From SVTX01 sp045132775 (GTDB taxonomy: Bacteria; Bacillota; Clostridia; Oscillospirales; CAG-272), in contig JBGUSX010000077.1 of assembly GCA_045132775.1 (NCBI GenBank), forward strand, positions 1 through 6,310: a stretch of 6,310 nt of DNA, given 5' to 3'. A program made the position numbers and the translations under genes. A model generated the notes under the pieces. That model was not told the DNA's origin. It saw nothing but the letters and a program-made list of their open reading frames with translations, and did no database searches. This document shows positions 1 through 6,113 of the stretch, piece after piece (within the stretch, counting starts at the first letter, position 1; every line of letters starts with the position of its first letter).

Positions 1-24
1 CCCGCCCCCCCCCCCCCCCCGCCC
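1..24. other. Poly-C contig end, probable artefact
   Basis: The first 24 bases are C except for G at positions 4 and 21. This mirrors the poly-G run at the other end of the window. Read outward on the minus strand, the sequence just inside is ACAATGTAGGG followed by G-rich sequence, very like the right end (CATGCTGTAGGG, then G only). Long terminal G runs are typical of false G calls in two-colour sequencing being assembled onto contig ends. It should not be read as genomic sequence. Confidence 0.85.
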
Positions 25-90
25 TACATTGTAGACCGTTCGCTAAATTGCGATTTATAATACCTTCAAATTTTAATTTGTCGGTGGGAT

Positions 91-147
91 GAACAATCCC
101 TCAGTCACGCGCAAGGCGTGACAGCTCCCTTTACACAAGGGAGCTTT
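91..147 (+). repeat. Interspersed palindromic repeat, copy 1
   Basis: This 57-base unit begins GAACAATCCCTCAGTC and contains two hairpins. The first is GTCACGC (104-110) pairing with GCGTGAC (116-122). The second is AGCTCCCTT (123-131) pairing with AAGGGAGCT (137-145) across a TACAC loop. The short T-rich stretch after it (TTTGTT) makes it weakly terminator-like. I recall close relatives of this unit scattered between genes in many clostridial gut genomes; a genome-wide count would settle that. Confidence 0.75.
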
Positions 148-238
148 GTTGGTGGATGTTCATACGCTTTATAGATGTGAAAACCTTTTAAATTTAAAGA
201 AAACTTCACTATATCCGCGTTTTCTCCACCATTCAGGT

Positions 239-294
239 AAAGCTCCCTTGTGTAAAGGGAGCTGTCGAGCGAATGCGAGACTGAGGGATTGTTC
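239..294 (-). repeat. Interspersed palindromic repeat, copy 2 (inverted)
   Basis: This is the reverse-complement copy of the unit at 91-147. The flanking blocks GAACAATCCCTCAGTC and the AGCTCCCTT/AAGGGAGCT hairpin (241-249 with 255-263) are identical to copy 1. The other hairpin differs: on the plus strand GTCGAGC faces GCGAGAC, which pairs except for two adjacent G/A mismatches. Conserved stem blocks with a changed second hairpin suggest the two copies diverged separately rather than arising by recent local duplication. Confidence 0.75.
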
Positions 295-330
295 GCCTAC
301 CCCATAAACCGCAATTTATCTTTGAATATC

Positions 331-369
331 ATAAACAAATAAGGGAGCATCCTATGCGAATACTCCCTT
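331..369 (-). terminator. Probable intrinsic terminator after the PBP2 gene
   Basis: On the minus strand AAGGGAG (363-369) pairs with CTCCCTT (341-347) around a 15-base loop that can pair a little further inside, followed by ATTTGTTTAT. It starts about 19 bases beyond the PBP2 stop codon, the expected place for the end of the four-gene transcript. The T tract is interrupted, so efficiency may be moderate. On the plus strand the stem is followed by GCTTTTGATTT, so it may work in both directions. Confidence 0.6.
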
Positions 370-387
370 GCTTTTGATTTCATCGTT

Positions 388-2499
388 TCATTTATAGTAT
401 TCCTCAAGCACTCTTGCAGCGGCAACGCAAGCGTAGGACGAGCCGTGTGCCATGTCCTTTGCGATCTCATCGTCGGGCTCGATAACGACCGAGATCACGA
501 TCTCAGGGTCGTTATAGGGTGCTGTGCAGACGAAAAGTCTGTTATCGTTTTTGTTTGTTCCTCTCTGCGCGGTACCCGTTTTGCCTCCGACCTCGACGGG
601 AAGGTCTGACATATATCGAGAAACTGCGGTATCGTATTTTGCCATCTGTCTCATTCCCTGTCTCGCGCCGTAAAGCGCATCGGCACTGAGCTCGACGCGG
701 TCAAGCACCTCTGTCTTGCTTTCGCAGACGGTCTCTCCCGCCTCTCCGTACGTGCGGACCTCCTTGAGAAGATGCACCGCATACCGCGTGCCTCCGTTGG
801 TTACCGTTGCGATGTAATTTGCTATCTGCAGTGGAGTAAAGCTATTGTCCGACTGACCTATCGCCGCCGCGATCGTATTTCCAGGGGTCCAGCCGAGAAG
901 TCCTGCGCTTTCGCGGTAATCGGGGCCTGCTAATATTCCCGTCTTTTCGGGAAGCTCGATGCCCGTGTGCTCTCCGAGTCCGTACGCGCGGCAGTATTCG
1001 TTCATCTTCTCGATGCCCATGATCCGTCCAAGCTCGTAAAAATAACAGTTGCAGGAGACCTGGAGCGCGTACATCGCGTTGACGTTTCCGTGCGTTTGGG
1101 GATAATACCAGCATTTCGGCTGATAATCGTCATAGTACGTATATATTCCGTCACAGCGGAGGGTCGTGGAGGAGCGGAGAGTTCCGCTTGATATTCCTGC
1201 CGCTACCATTCCGACCTTGAAGGTAGATCCCGGGGTATAAACTCCGTTGAGAACTCTGTTATAGAGCGGATTTGCGGGATCCTTTAAAAGATCATTATAG
1301 CTTTCATTATATATATTGAGGTCGTAAGACGGATAGGACGCGAGCACAAGCACCTCTCCCGTTTTGGGATCGAGTGCAGTAAGTGCGCCCGCGCGCGCGT
1401 CGCCGATCAGCGCAACGTTTTCTGCAAGCCCGTCCTCTGCGGCGATCTGGAGATCGATATCTATCGTCAGATATACATCGTTTCCCGCCTTTGCTTTGGT
1501 CTCTACCCATGAGTCGATGATATTTCCGTCCTTGTCCTCGACGACGACCCTTACACCGTCCTCGCCGCGCAGATACTCCTCAAAGGCAAGCTCACATCCG
1601 CCAAGTCCGACCTTGTCGTTCATGTCGTACCCCAACGCCTTGTATTCATCCCACTGCTCCGCGGGAATGCTTCCGAGCTGACCGAGTATGTGTGACGCGT
1701 ACCCGGGGTAGAGGTATTCCCTGCCCGTGACCGTTTCAAACTCCGTGCCCGGTATTGAGAGCTCCTCTATGTGTGCTATCAGCTGAACGTCAACGTCCGA
1801 GAGCACCGTGTACCTGTTATATATCGAAAAATCCTTGACCTCCATATCGTATCTCATTCTTATCAGGGTGTCAAGCTCTTGATTTGTAAATATTGGCTCG
1901 TCCTTTTCGTTATCGGGTATCATTTTGTATCTTTCGAGATACCACGATACGATCTCGTCTTCGCTTGGAAATTTATCGGGGTTGGCTTCGTAAAACGATG
2001 CCAGGTGCGAGACGGTAAGCTGATTTTTCGCCACTCCCGAGTCATCCTCAAGCTCGTTTTCTGCTATTCTTTTGAGCAATCGGTAGTAAATGTCCGAATC
2101 CTTATCGAGCGCTTCCTTTGTGTATCTGTAGTTCGGGTATTTCCCCTCGAACGGGAAGCTGTCGCCACCTATCCCGTCTGATCTTCCGAGAGAGTCGAGT
2201 GCACTTGTGATCCTGAGAATGTCGTAGTTGCGGAGGAGCTGGGTAGCCGCCATTGCGTCGTAATCGAGCACAAAATCGTACGTATAGACGTTTCCGACCA
2301 GCTTTTTTCCGTTTCGGTCGTATATCTCTCCGCGCACCGCCTGTATCGGCTCTCTGCGTTCGTAGGTTCCCGTACTGATCTGCCCGGGCTCTGCCGTGGC
2401 GCAGATGTTCACCATTCTTATTGCAAATATCAGGCAGACGACAAGGAAGATCCCGAGAACAAAAAGGATGCGGAAGGAAAATTTGTTTTTTGAACTCAT
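388..2499 (-). CDS. mrdA: Penicillin-binding protein 2 (class B transpeptidase, elongation type)
   Basis: This 703-residue protein is a bitopic class B PBP that cross-links peptidoglycan outside the membrane, normally as partner of the RodA polymerase during cell elongation. One membrane segment covers residues 11-30. The N-terminal pedestal follows, with the family motif RGEIYDRNG (56-64), a YPG..SHILG segment (265-273) and G.GG.E..FE..LRG (298-311). The transpeptidase domain (about 340-700) has all three motifs: S425-T-F-K428 with the acylated serine, S482-C-N484, and K640-T-G642. Cys449 and Cys463 flank the segment before the GHG-like turn, as often seen in Bacillota PBP2. There are no PASTA repeats, which argues against the SpoVD/PBP2x type. 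The ATG has AAGGGAG 6 bases upstream; the stop is TGA. It is the last gene of the maf cluster, 62 bp after the CPBP gene. The protein appears full length and active. The mrdA name rests on domain layout and on maf/mreB linkage. Confidence 0.92.
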   Translation of the reverse strand: MSSKNKFSFRILFVLGIFLVVCLIFAIRMVNICATAEPGQISTGTYERREPIQAVRGEIYDRNGKKLVGNVYTYDFVLDYDAMAATQLLRNYDILRITSALDSLGRSDGIGGDSFPFEGKYPNYRYTKEALDKDSDIYYRLLKRIAENELEDDSGVAKNQLTVSHLASFYEANPDKFPSEDEIVSWYLERYKMIPDNEKDEPIFTNQELDTLIRMRYDMEVKDFSIYNRYTVLSDVDVQLIAHIEELSIPGTEFETVTGREYLYPGYASHILGQLGSIPAEQWDEYKALGYDMNDKVGLGGCELAFEEYLRGEDGVRVVVEDKDGNIIDSWVETKAKAGNDVYLTIDIDLQIAAEDGLAENVALIGDARAGALTALDPKTGEVLVLASYPSYDLNIYNESYNDLLKDPANPLYNRVLNGVYTPGSTFKVGMVAAGISSGTLRSSTTLRCDGIYTYYDDYQPKCWYYPQTHGNVNAMYALQVSCNCYFYELGRIMGIEKMNEYCRAYGLGEHTGIELPEKTGILAGPDYRESAGLLGWTPGNTIAAAIGQSDNSFTPLQIANYIATVTNGGTRYAVHLLKEVRTYGEAGETVCESKTEVLDRVELSADALYGARQGMRQMAKYDTAVSRYMSDLPVEVGGKTGTAQRGTNKNDNRLFVCTAPYNDPEIVISVVIEPDDEIAKDMAHGSSYACVAAARVLEEYYK

Positions 2500-2527
2500 T
2501 TTTATCTCCCTTCCGCATTATTTGATG

Positions 2528-2544
2528 AACGCAATTTTTGCGTT
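2528..2544. other. Small hairpin in the CPBP-PBP2 gap
   Basis: AACGCAA (2528-2534) and TTGCGTT (2538-2544) form a perfect 7-bp stem with a 3-base loop, in the 62-bp gap upstream of the PBP2 start. On the transcribed (minus) strand no T run follows, so it is not a convincing terminator. It could stabilise or process the mRNA, or mildly set PBP2 output relative to the upstream genes. On the plus strand the following bases are T-rich (ATTTCTGCATTTTTATTTT), but no plus-strand gene ends here. Confidence 0.45.
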
Positions 2545-2561
2545 ATTTCTGCATTTTTATT

Positions 2562-3791
2562 TTATATTGGTAAAAGATTAAGCCCGAATTCGAGCAGGTA
2601 AACGATCAGCATTGCAATGATACCGCCGTTAAGAATAACTATTTGCGCAACGTGTCTTCTCGGAATGAATATCTCACCCGGCAAGAGTCTGCTTGCAAGC
2701 TTCTTTCTGAAAGCCAAGGGGAATATTACCGCGCAAGCCATTGCCGCATAGACGAAAACAGTGAACACAAGGAATCCCAGCATAGCGACAGGCTGCTCCG
2801 TGATTATCTCAAGCATAGCAGTGGGATCCTCGGGATCGACCGCCAGAAGAGCGTCGCTTACGGGGGTAAGGAGCGATGATACCACGCTGCCGATAAAGTT
2901 GACCGCCGCGTGTATCGCGATCGTAAGATAGAGCTTTCCCGTGGTATAGTACATATATCCGAGGATAATTCCAAGGGCAAAGCAATAGAAGAACTGATAG
3001 AAATTTCCGTGCATAAGTCCGAACATAAGTCCCGAAAGACCGATGGAGACGAGAGGTCCGTACTTTTGCGTTCTGTCGATTATCAGCTTTCTGAAAACAA
3101 ATTCCTCTCCGATAGGCGCGACTATCACGGTGAATATCGCGGTCACCCAGAGATTTTCCTCGTCGATTATGCTCTCGAGCGCATTGCCGTAATCGTATCC
3201 GACAAGCCGGGAAAGAAATTCCATTACGGTATTTCCGATCAGCGAGCCTATATACATAAATCCGAACGATGCGATGAGGAAAAGCATCCATTCGCCAAAG
3301 CCCATACGTCTTTTCTGCGGCACCTTTGCGTCGCACCCCGAAATCACGATAAGTAGCACGGGAAGCGCGAAAACGTAGAGCGCTATCGGGGTCAGCATAT
3401 TCAAAAAAAGCGTGGAATAATAAAAGTCACGATTCAAATACAGGACGAGTGCCTGGATTATCAATGATACAGCTAAGGTTATGACCGAAAAGAGCGCGTA
3501 GCCGAAGCCGATGCGGGAAAAGTGTTTTTTATGCTTTGATTCCTCGGCAAGCTCGGAATTAAACGGAGCTTCTTTTTTTCCCTCGTAATGATTCGAGTAC
3601 GGGTTGTCATTGCCATCGGTATATGGATTCCAATCGCAACCGTTTGTGTTTGCTCCACAATTCTCTTCCTTCTTCCTTTCGGAATAGTACTGTGAGTAAG
3701 GATTTTTGAAATCCCTCTCGTCAAAGCGGATCTCCTCTTTTTCCCCGTTCGATCTGTTTTGGTTATTGAAATTGTTCTGATTATCGTTCAA
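2562..3791 (-). CDS. CPBP family intramembrane metalloprotease with NPY-repeat N-terminus
   Basis: This 409-residue protein belongs to the CPBP/Abi family (relatives of the CAAX prenyl protease Rce1), multi-pass membrane metalloproteases. All three motifs are present: E229-E230-x3-R234 in a membrane helix, F257-x3-H261, and H294-x3-N298, which together supply the metal ligands. Hydrophobic segments fall near 96-118, 127-151, 166-190, 213-232, 247-262, 264-282, 286-306, 336-360 and 382-408. The first 90 residues are hydrophilic, Asn-rich and probably disordered, with three NPY[S/T] motifs at residues 30, 55 and 63. The start is TTG (3789-3791), supported by GGAGGG with a 7-base spacer and by the absence of any Met before residue 131. 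It lies 33 bp after the mreB-like gene, so is probably co-transcribed. It sits where mreC and mreD are usually found. The substrate is unknown; roles in envelope stress, peptide maturation or immunity are known for relatives, but none can be assigned here. Confidence 0.9.
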   Translation of the reverse strand: MNDNQNNFNNQNRSNGEKEEIRFDERDFKNPYSQYYSERKKEENCGANTNGCDWNPYTDGNDNPYSNHYEGKKEAPFNSELAEESKHKKHFSRIGFGYALFSVITLAVSLIIQALVLYLNRDFYYSTLFLNMLTPIALYVFALPVLLIVISGCDAKVPQKRRMGFGEWMLFLIASFGFMYIGSLIGNTVMEFLSRLVGYDYGNALESIIDEENLWVTAIFTVIVAPIGEEFVFRKLIIDRTQKYGPLVSIGLSGLMFGLMHGNFYQFFYCFALGIILGYMYYTTGKLYLTIAIHAAVNFIGSVVSSLLTPVSDALLAVDPEDPTAMLEIITEQPVAMLGFLVFTVFVYAAMACAVIFPLAFRKKLASRLLPGEIFIPRRHVAQIVILNGGIIAMLIVYLLEFGLNLLPI

Positions 3792-3798
3792 TTCTGTT

Positions 3799-3804
3799 CC
3801 CTCC
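3799..3804 (-). promoter_or_regulatory. Shine-Dalgarno site that fixes the TTG start of the CPBP gene
   Basis: On the minus strand GGAGGG lies 7 bases before the TTG codon at 3789-3791. The spacing is ideal and no ATG or GTG start with a comparable site is seen nearby, so TTG initiation is well supported. TTG usually lowers translation, which may keep protease levels below those of the flanking shape genes. Confidence 0.8.
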
Positions 3805-3824
3805 GTGAGAGTAAAGGATGTAAA

Positions 3825-4832
3825 TTATCTGTTTTTGTACAGTATGCCGTCCGACAGGAGCGAAGGCTTTTCTATCAGCCTGCCGATGCCAAGACATTCG
3901 CAGTCCATAGGATTTTTAGCGATAGTTACGCGAAGCCCCGTTTTACTTGATATCAATTCGCGTATGCCGACTATATTTGCTCCTCCGCCGACAAGCATAA
4001 CACCGTAATTTGAGATGTCTCCCGCGATCTCGGGAGGAGAGCTCTCAAGCACTCGGGTTATGGTCAGGCAGATCGCTTCAAGCGCGCTATGTATGGCATT
4101 ATATATCTCTTCGGTTCCGATACGGACCGACTGCGCGCATTTCAATTTTTCGTTTCTTCCGCTGACGTCAAGCTCCCCACGGTCGATCCCCGCAATTGCC
4201 GTTCCTATCTTGAGCTTGATCATCTCCGCGCTCTTCTCTCCGATGAAGAGATCGCGCTTTGAAAGCAGGGCGTTTATTATCGCGCCGTCAAGCTTGTCAC
4301 CGCCCAGCTTGATAGCTCTTGATTTTACGATCCTTCCCGAGCTTATGACCGCTACCTGCGTCATTCCCGCGCCGATGTCAACGATCATGCATCCCTTGGG
4401 GCTATTGACCATAAGTCCCGCGCCGACTGCCGCCGCTATCGAGGATTTTACCGTTCCTACCGCCTTGGCTCCCGCGGCGAAGATCGCGTTCTCGACCGCG
4501 AGTCTCTCGACCTCGGTGCAGCTCTCCGGGGTGCTTACAAGCACGACGGGGCGGTTGAAGAGCGACAGGACCTCTTTTTGTATGAAAAATTCGCGAAGCA
4601 TAAGTGTCGTGACCTCGAAATCCGCAATAACGCCGTTTCTTATCGGGCGGTATGCCTCCATGTGAGAGGGGGTCTTGCCTATCATCTGCTTTGCTTCTCT
4701 TCCGAGAGCCACAACGGTTTCCTCGTCCTTGTCGATCGTAACTACGGTCGGCGAACGCAGTATTATTCCACGGCCCTTGACGAACATTCTTGTGTTCGAC
4801 GTGCCAAGATCAAGTCCTACGTGCTTTGGCAT
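3825..4832 (-). CDS. mreB: MreB-family actin-like protein with altered catalytic residues
   Basis: This 335-residue protein has the full MreB fold length and aligns over its whole length with bacterial MreB, a cytoplasmic filament that organises lateral wall synthesis. Conserved parts are phosphate loop 1 (DLGTSNT, 8-14), RP.R.GVIADFE (62-73), IAAAVGAGL (132-140), DIGAGMTQVAVIS (152-164), IG.K.AE..K..IG (197-210) and adenosine loop VGGGA (281-285). Two canonical sites are changed. The Glu-Glu-Pro before AAAIGA is K129-S130-S131, and GGGTTE in phosphate loop 2 is G154-A-G-M-T-Q159; GDE after the second loop is GDK (178-180). The Glu and first Thr at these sites are the residues implicated in ATP hydrolysis in MreB, so ATP may bind without normal turnover. 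The ATG has GGAGG 5 bases upstream. It lies 41 bp after maf, the classical position of mreB, but no mreC or mreD follows. It may be a specialised paralogue rather than the only MreB of the cell. Confidence 0.85.
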   Translation of the reverse strand: MPKHVGLDLGTSNTRMFVKGRGIILRSPTVVTIDKDEETVVALGREAKQMIGKTPSHMEAYRPIRNGVIADFEVTTLMLREFFIQKEVLSLFNRPVVLVSTPESCTEVERLAVENAIFAAGAKAVGTVKSSIAAAVGAGLMVNSPKGCMIVDIGAGMTQVAVISSGRIVKSRAIKLGGDKLDGAIINALLSKRDLFIGEKSAEMIKLKIGTAIAGIDRGELDVSGRNEKLKCAQSVRIGTEEIYNAIHSALEAICLTITRVLESSPPEIAGDISNYGVMLVGGGANIVGIRELISSKTGLRVTIAKNPMDCECLGIGRLIEKPSLLSDGILYKNR

Positions 4833-4873
4833 CTGAACCTCCCCCTTTCCATGAATTTTTCAGCCTATCCGAA

Positions 4874-5464
4874 TTATTTTGCTAAATCGCAAAGATCTAT
4901 TCCAAATTTTTCTTTAAGTGTGTTTTTAAGCAGGTTTACGGGCAGACCGACCACGTTGAAGTAATCGCCGTCGATCCCCTTGATATAAACTCCCGCACGT
5001 CCCTGTATAGCATACGCGCCTGCCTTGTCGTAGGGCTCGCTCGTATTAAGATATGCTTCTATCTCTCGGTCTGTGAGCGGATCGAATATCACTTTCGTCT
5101 CCGCCGCGGCGGTGACCTCTCTGCCGCCGAAGAAGAGATAAATTCCGCTCAGTACACTGTGAGAATTTCCCGAGAGCTTTCTTATCATTCTCTCGGCATC
5201 TGCCCTGTCGCGCGGCTTGCCCAAAAACTCGCCATCCGCATATACCAGCGTGTCGCACGCGATAATGAGAGTGTCCTTTGTCTCTCCCCCGAGCTTTTCA
5301 AGCACTGCCTGTCCTTTTCTTGATGCAAGTGTCTCGACAAGCCTTGAGGGCTCGCGTATATCGCTCGATTCGTCCGCGTCTGCGACTATAATCTCAAATT
5401 CCAAGCCGAGACCTTCAAGTATCTCTCTTCTTCTGGGTGATTTTGATGCAAGAATTATTCTCAT
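4874..5464 (-). CDS. maf: Maf family nucleotide pyrophosphatase (dTTP/UTP type)
   Basis: This 196-residue protein is a cytoplasmic Maf/HAM1-superfamily enzyme that hydrolyses nucleoside triphosphates, including modified ones, to monophosphate and pyrophosphate; overproduction inhibits septation in Bacillus. Family marks are ASKSPRR (6-12), the acidic ACDTLVY (69-75) with Asp71, LGKP (81-84), LSG.SH.V.SG (97-107), AGAYAIQGRAG (148-158) and GDYFNVVGLP (166-175). The CDT form at 70-72, rather than SDQ, fits the YhdE subfamily acting on dTTP and UTP. Length is normal. The ATG has AGGGG 7 bases upstream. It is the first gene of the cluster, about 50 bases from the predicted transcription start, and its place directly before an mreB gene matches the common Bacillota arrangement. 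No radC gene lies between them, although one often does. Confidence 0.93.
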   Translation of the reverse strand: MRIILASKSPRRREILEGLGLEFEIIVADADESSDIREPSRLVETLASRKGQAVLEKLGGETKDTLIIACDTLVYADGEFLGKPRDRADAERMIRKLSGNSHSVLSGIYLFFGGREVTAAAETKVIFDPLTDREIEAYLNTSEPYDKAGAYAIQGRAGVYIKGIDGDYFNVVGLPVNLLKNTLKEKFGIDLCDLAK

Positions 5465-5522
5465 ACTGCTACCCCTGTCTTAAAAATGGGCATAATACAC
5501 CATTATTATTATCCAATATAAA

Positions 5523-5551
5523 ATTATATCATAAACAGATCCACTTTTCAA
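5523..5551 (-). promoter_or_regulatory. Strong sigma-70-type promoter for the maf cluster
   Basis: On the minus strand TTGAAA (5546-5551) and TATAAT (5523-5528) are separated by exactly 17 bases, and the -10 box is preceded by TGA, giving an extended -10. This is close to consensus for the housekeeping sigma factor. Transcription should start near 5516, leaving a leader of about 50 bases before the maf ATG. A small inverted repeat, CACTT-TTC-AAGTG (5542-5554), overlaps the -35 box and could be an operator or chance. No other promoter of similar quality is seen between here and the PBP2 gene, so it probably drives all four genes. Confidence 0.82.
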
Positions 5552-5591
5552 GTGCTGTGCAATAACTTTTAGAAAAAAGCGACCGAATATG

Positions 5592-5628
5592 ACAAAAAAC
5601 GAAGCCTTTGTGTCAAAAGCTTCGTTTT
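5592..5628 (-). terminator. Intrinsic terminator after the zinc-ribbon gene
   Basis: On the minus strand AAAACGAAGC (5619-5628) pairs perfectly with GCTTCGTTTT (5596-5605), and four more base pairs form inside after one mismatch, with a 3-base loop. A run of six T (5594-5599) forms the end of the stem and continues as TTGTC. It begins 32 bases after the stop codon at 5661. It separates the zinc-ribbon transcript from the maf promoter just downstream. The stem ends in T on the plus strand too, but no plus-strand gene needs it. Confidence 0.85.
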
Positions 5629-5660
5629 GATATATAATTTTGCGTGATGAATTGCCGTTT

Positions 5661-6101
5661 TTAAATGAAAAGGCTCAGAATAATTCCGCCTGCCTCTGCC
5701 GCGCCCTCCATCTCCAGCAGGAAAAACGCAAGGGTAATGAGTCCGGGAATGACGAATTCTACAAGCACGACCGCTACGGTGAGCAACACCTTCCAGAGAG
5801 TTCTGTGCGGACTTGTGAAAAGAAGAATGATTCCCACGACGGGCATTACGAAGAGCATAAGGATGATAAACCACCAGCTGTGATACCATTCCACAAAAGT
5901 TACTCTGCCGTTTGTTCTTCCTTTTTTGTGTCTTTCCTTTTTGGGCGGCTTTCTGTTCCCTGCTCGCATCTCCTCGGGGCAAAGCTTTCCGCAAAGAGGG
6001 CAGTAGTCACCCGCAAAAAAGCACTCGCAGTCGGGACACTTATTTAGATCGGGGCGGTCAAGCTCCTCGGGGTTGTCAAAGGCTCCGAGCATTCTTCCCA
6101 T
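5661..6101 (-). CDS. Zinc-ribbon membrane protein of unknown function
   Basis: I do not recognise a named family. The 146-residue protein has an N-terminal treble-clef or zinc-ribbon motif, C22-x2-C25 with C34-x2-C37, plus extra Cys27 and Cys41. A strongly basic linker follows (about 46-66), then a membrane segment at 76-95 that starts W-Y-H-S-W-W and contains PVVGIILLFTSPH, then a second at 103-129. The tail is short and hydrophobic (GGIILSLFI). The aromatic start and P-x-VG turn resemble small zinc-ribbon membrane proteins common in Bacillota, whose role is not established. The ATG at 6101 is chosen because AGGAG lies 7 bases upstream. The frame stays open to 6233 but that stretch has no ribosome site and runs through a repeat hairpin. 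The gene has its own terminator and is probably monocistronic; no convincing promoter is seen upstream. Confidence 0.72.
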   Translation of the reverse strand: MGRMLGAFDNPEELDRPDLNKCPDCECFFAGDYCPLCGKLCPEEMRAGNRKPPKKERHKKGRTNGRVTFVEWYHSWWFIILMLFVMPVVGIILLFTSPHRTLWKVLLTVAVVLVEFVIPGLITLAFFLLEMEGAAEAGGIILSLFI

Positions 6102-6108
6102 AATATTA

Positions 6109-6113
6109 CTCCT
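6109..6113 (-). promoter_or_regulatory. Shine-Dalgarno site deciding the zinc-ribbon gene start
   Basis: On the minus strand AAAAAAGGAG ends 7 bases before the ATG at 6101. This picks the internal Met over the upstream Met codon at 6233, which has no such site. Confidence 0.8.

Larger units (their letters stand above)
44..318. repeat. Long nested palindrome (MITE-like), two inverted repeat copies
   Basis: Arms pair at several levels: TAAATTGCGATTTAT (44-58) with the reverse complement of its near-identical partner at 304-318 (one mismatch); the core arms 91-147 and 239-294; GGTGGA (151-156) with TCCACC (225-230); GTGAA (177-181) with TTCAC (205-209). A perfect 12-bp palindrome, TTTAAATTTAAA (187-198), lies at the centre. 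The left arm has about 24 extra bases (roughly 59-83) compared with the right. There is no open reading frame inside. This could be one miniature transposable element or two independent copies of an interspersed repeat inserted tail to tail. The arrangement is visible directly; mobility is inferred. Confidence 0.75.

Noticed and set aside
239..263. AGCTCCCTT hairpin as a terminator for an upstream plus-strand gene
   Set aside because: There is no plus-strand gene here, no T tract follows, and the hairpin belongs to the interspersed repeat.
91..294. Repeated units considered as a CRISPR array
   Set aside because: There are only two copies, in opposite orientation, with nested symmetry and no regular spacers or cas genes.
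1771..2181. A 136-codon open frame on the plus strand, and other plus-strand frames over the PBP2 gene
   Set aside because: They lie opposite a full-length PBP2 with all catalytic motifs and have no recognisable domain.
2562..3791. CPBP protein as part of a bacteriocin immunity or phage defence system
   Set aside because: CPBP proteins can serve in immunity, but no bacteriocin precursor, transporter or defence gene is present; the linkage is to cell-wall genes.
4015..4665. A 216-codon open frame on the plus strand
   Set aside because: It is antisense to the well-supported mreB-like gene, has a Ser/Pro/Ile-rich composition typical of a shadow frame, and shows no family motif.
5465..5522. The leader before maf considered as a riboswitch
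   Set aside because: The predicted leader is about 50 bases, AT-rich and without conserved aptamer-like stems or an attenuator.
5640..6047. Plus-strand open frames opposite the zinc-ribbon gene
   Set aside because: The minus-strand frame has a good Shine-Dalgarno site, a zinc-ribbon motif, membrane helices and a terminator; the plus-strand frames have none of these.
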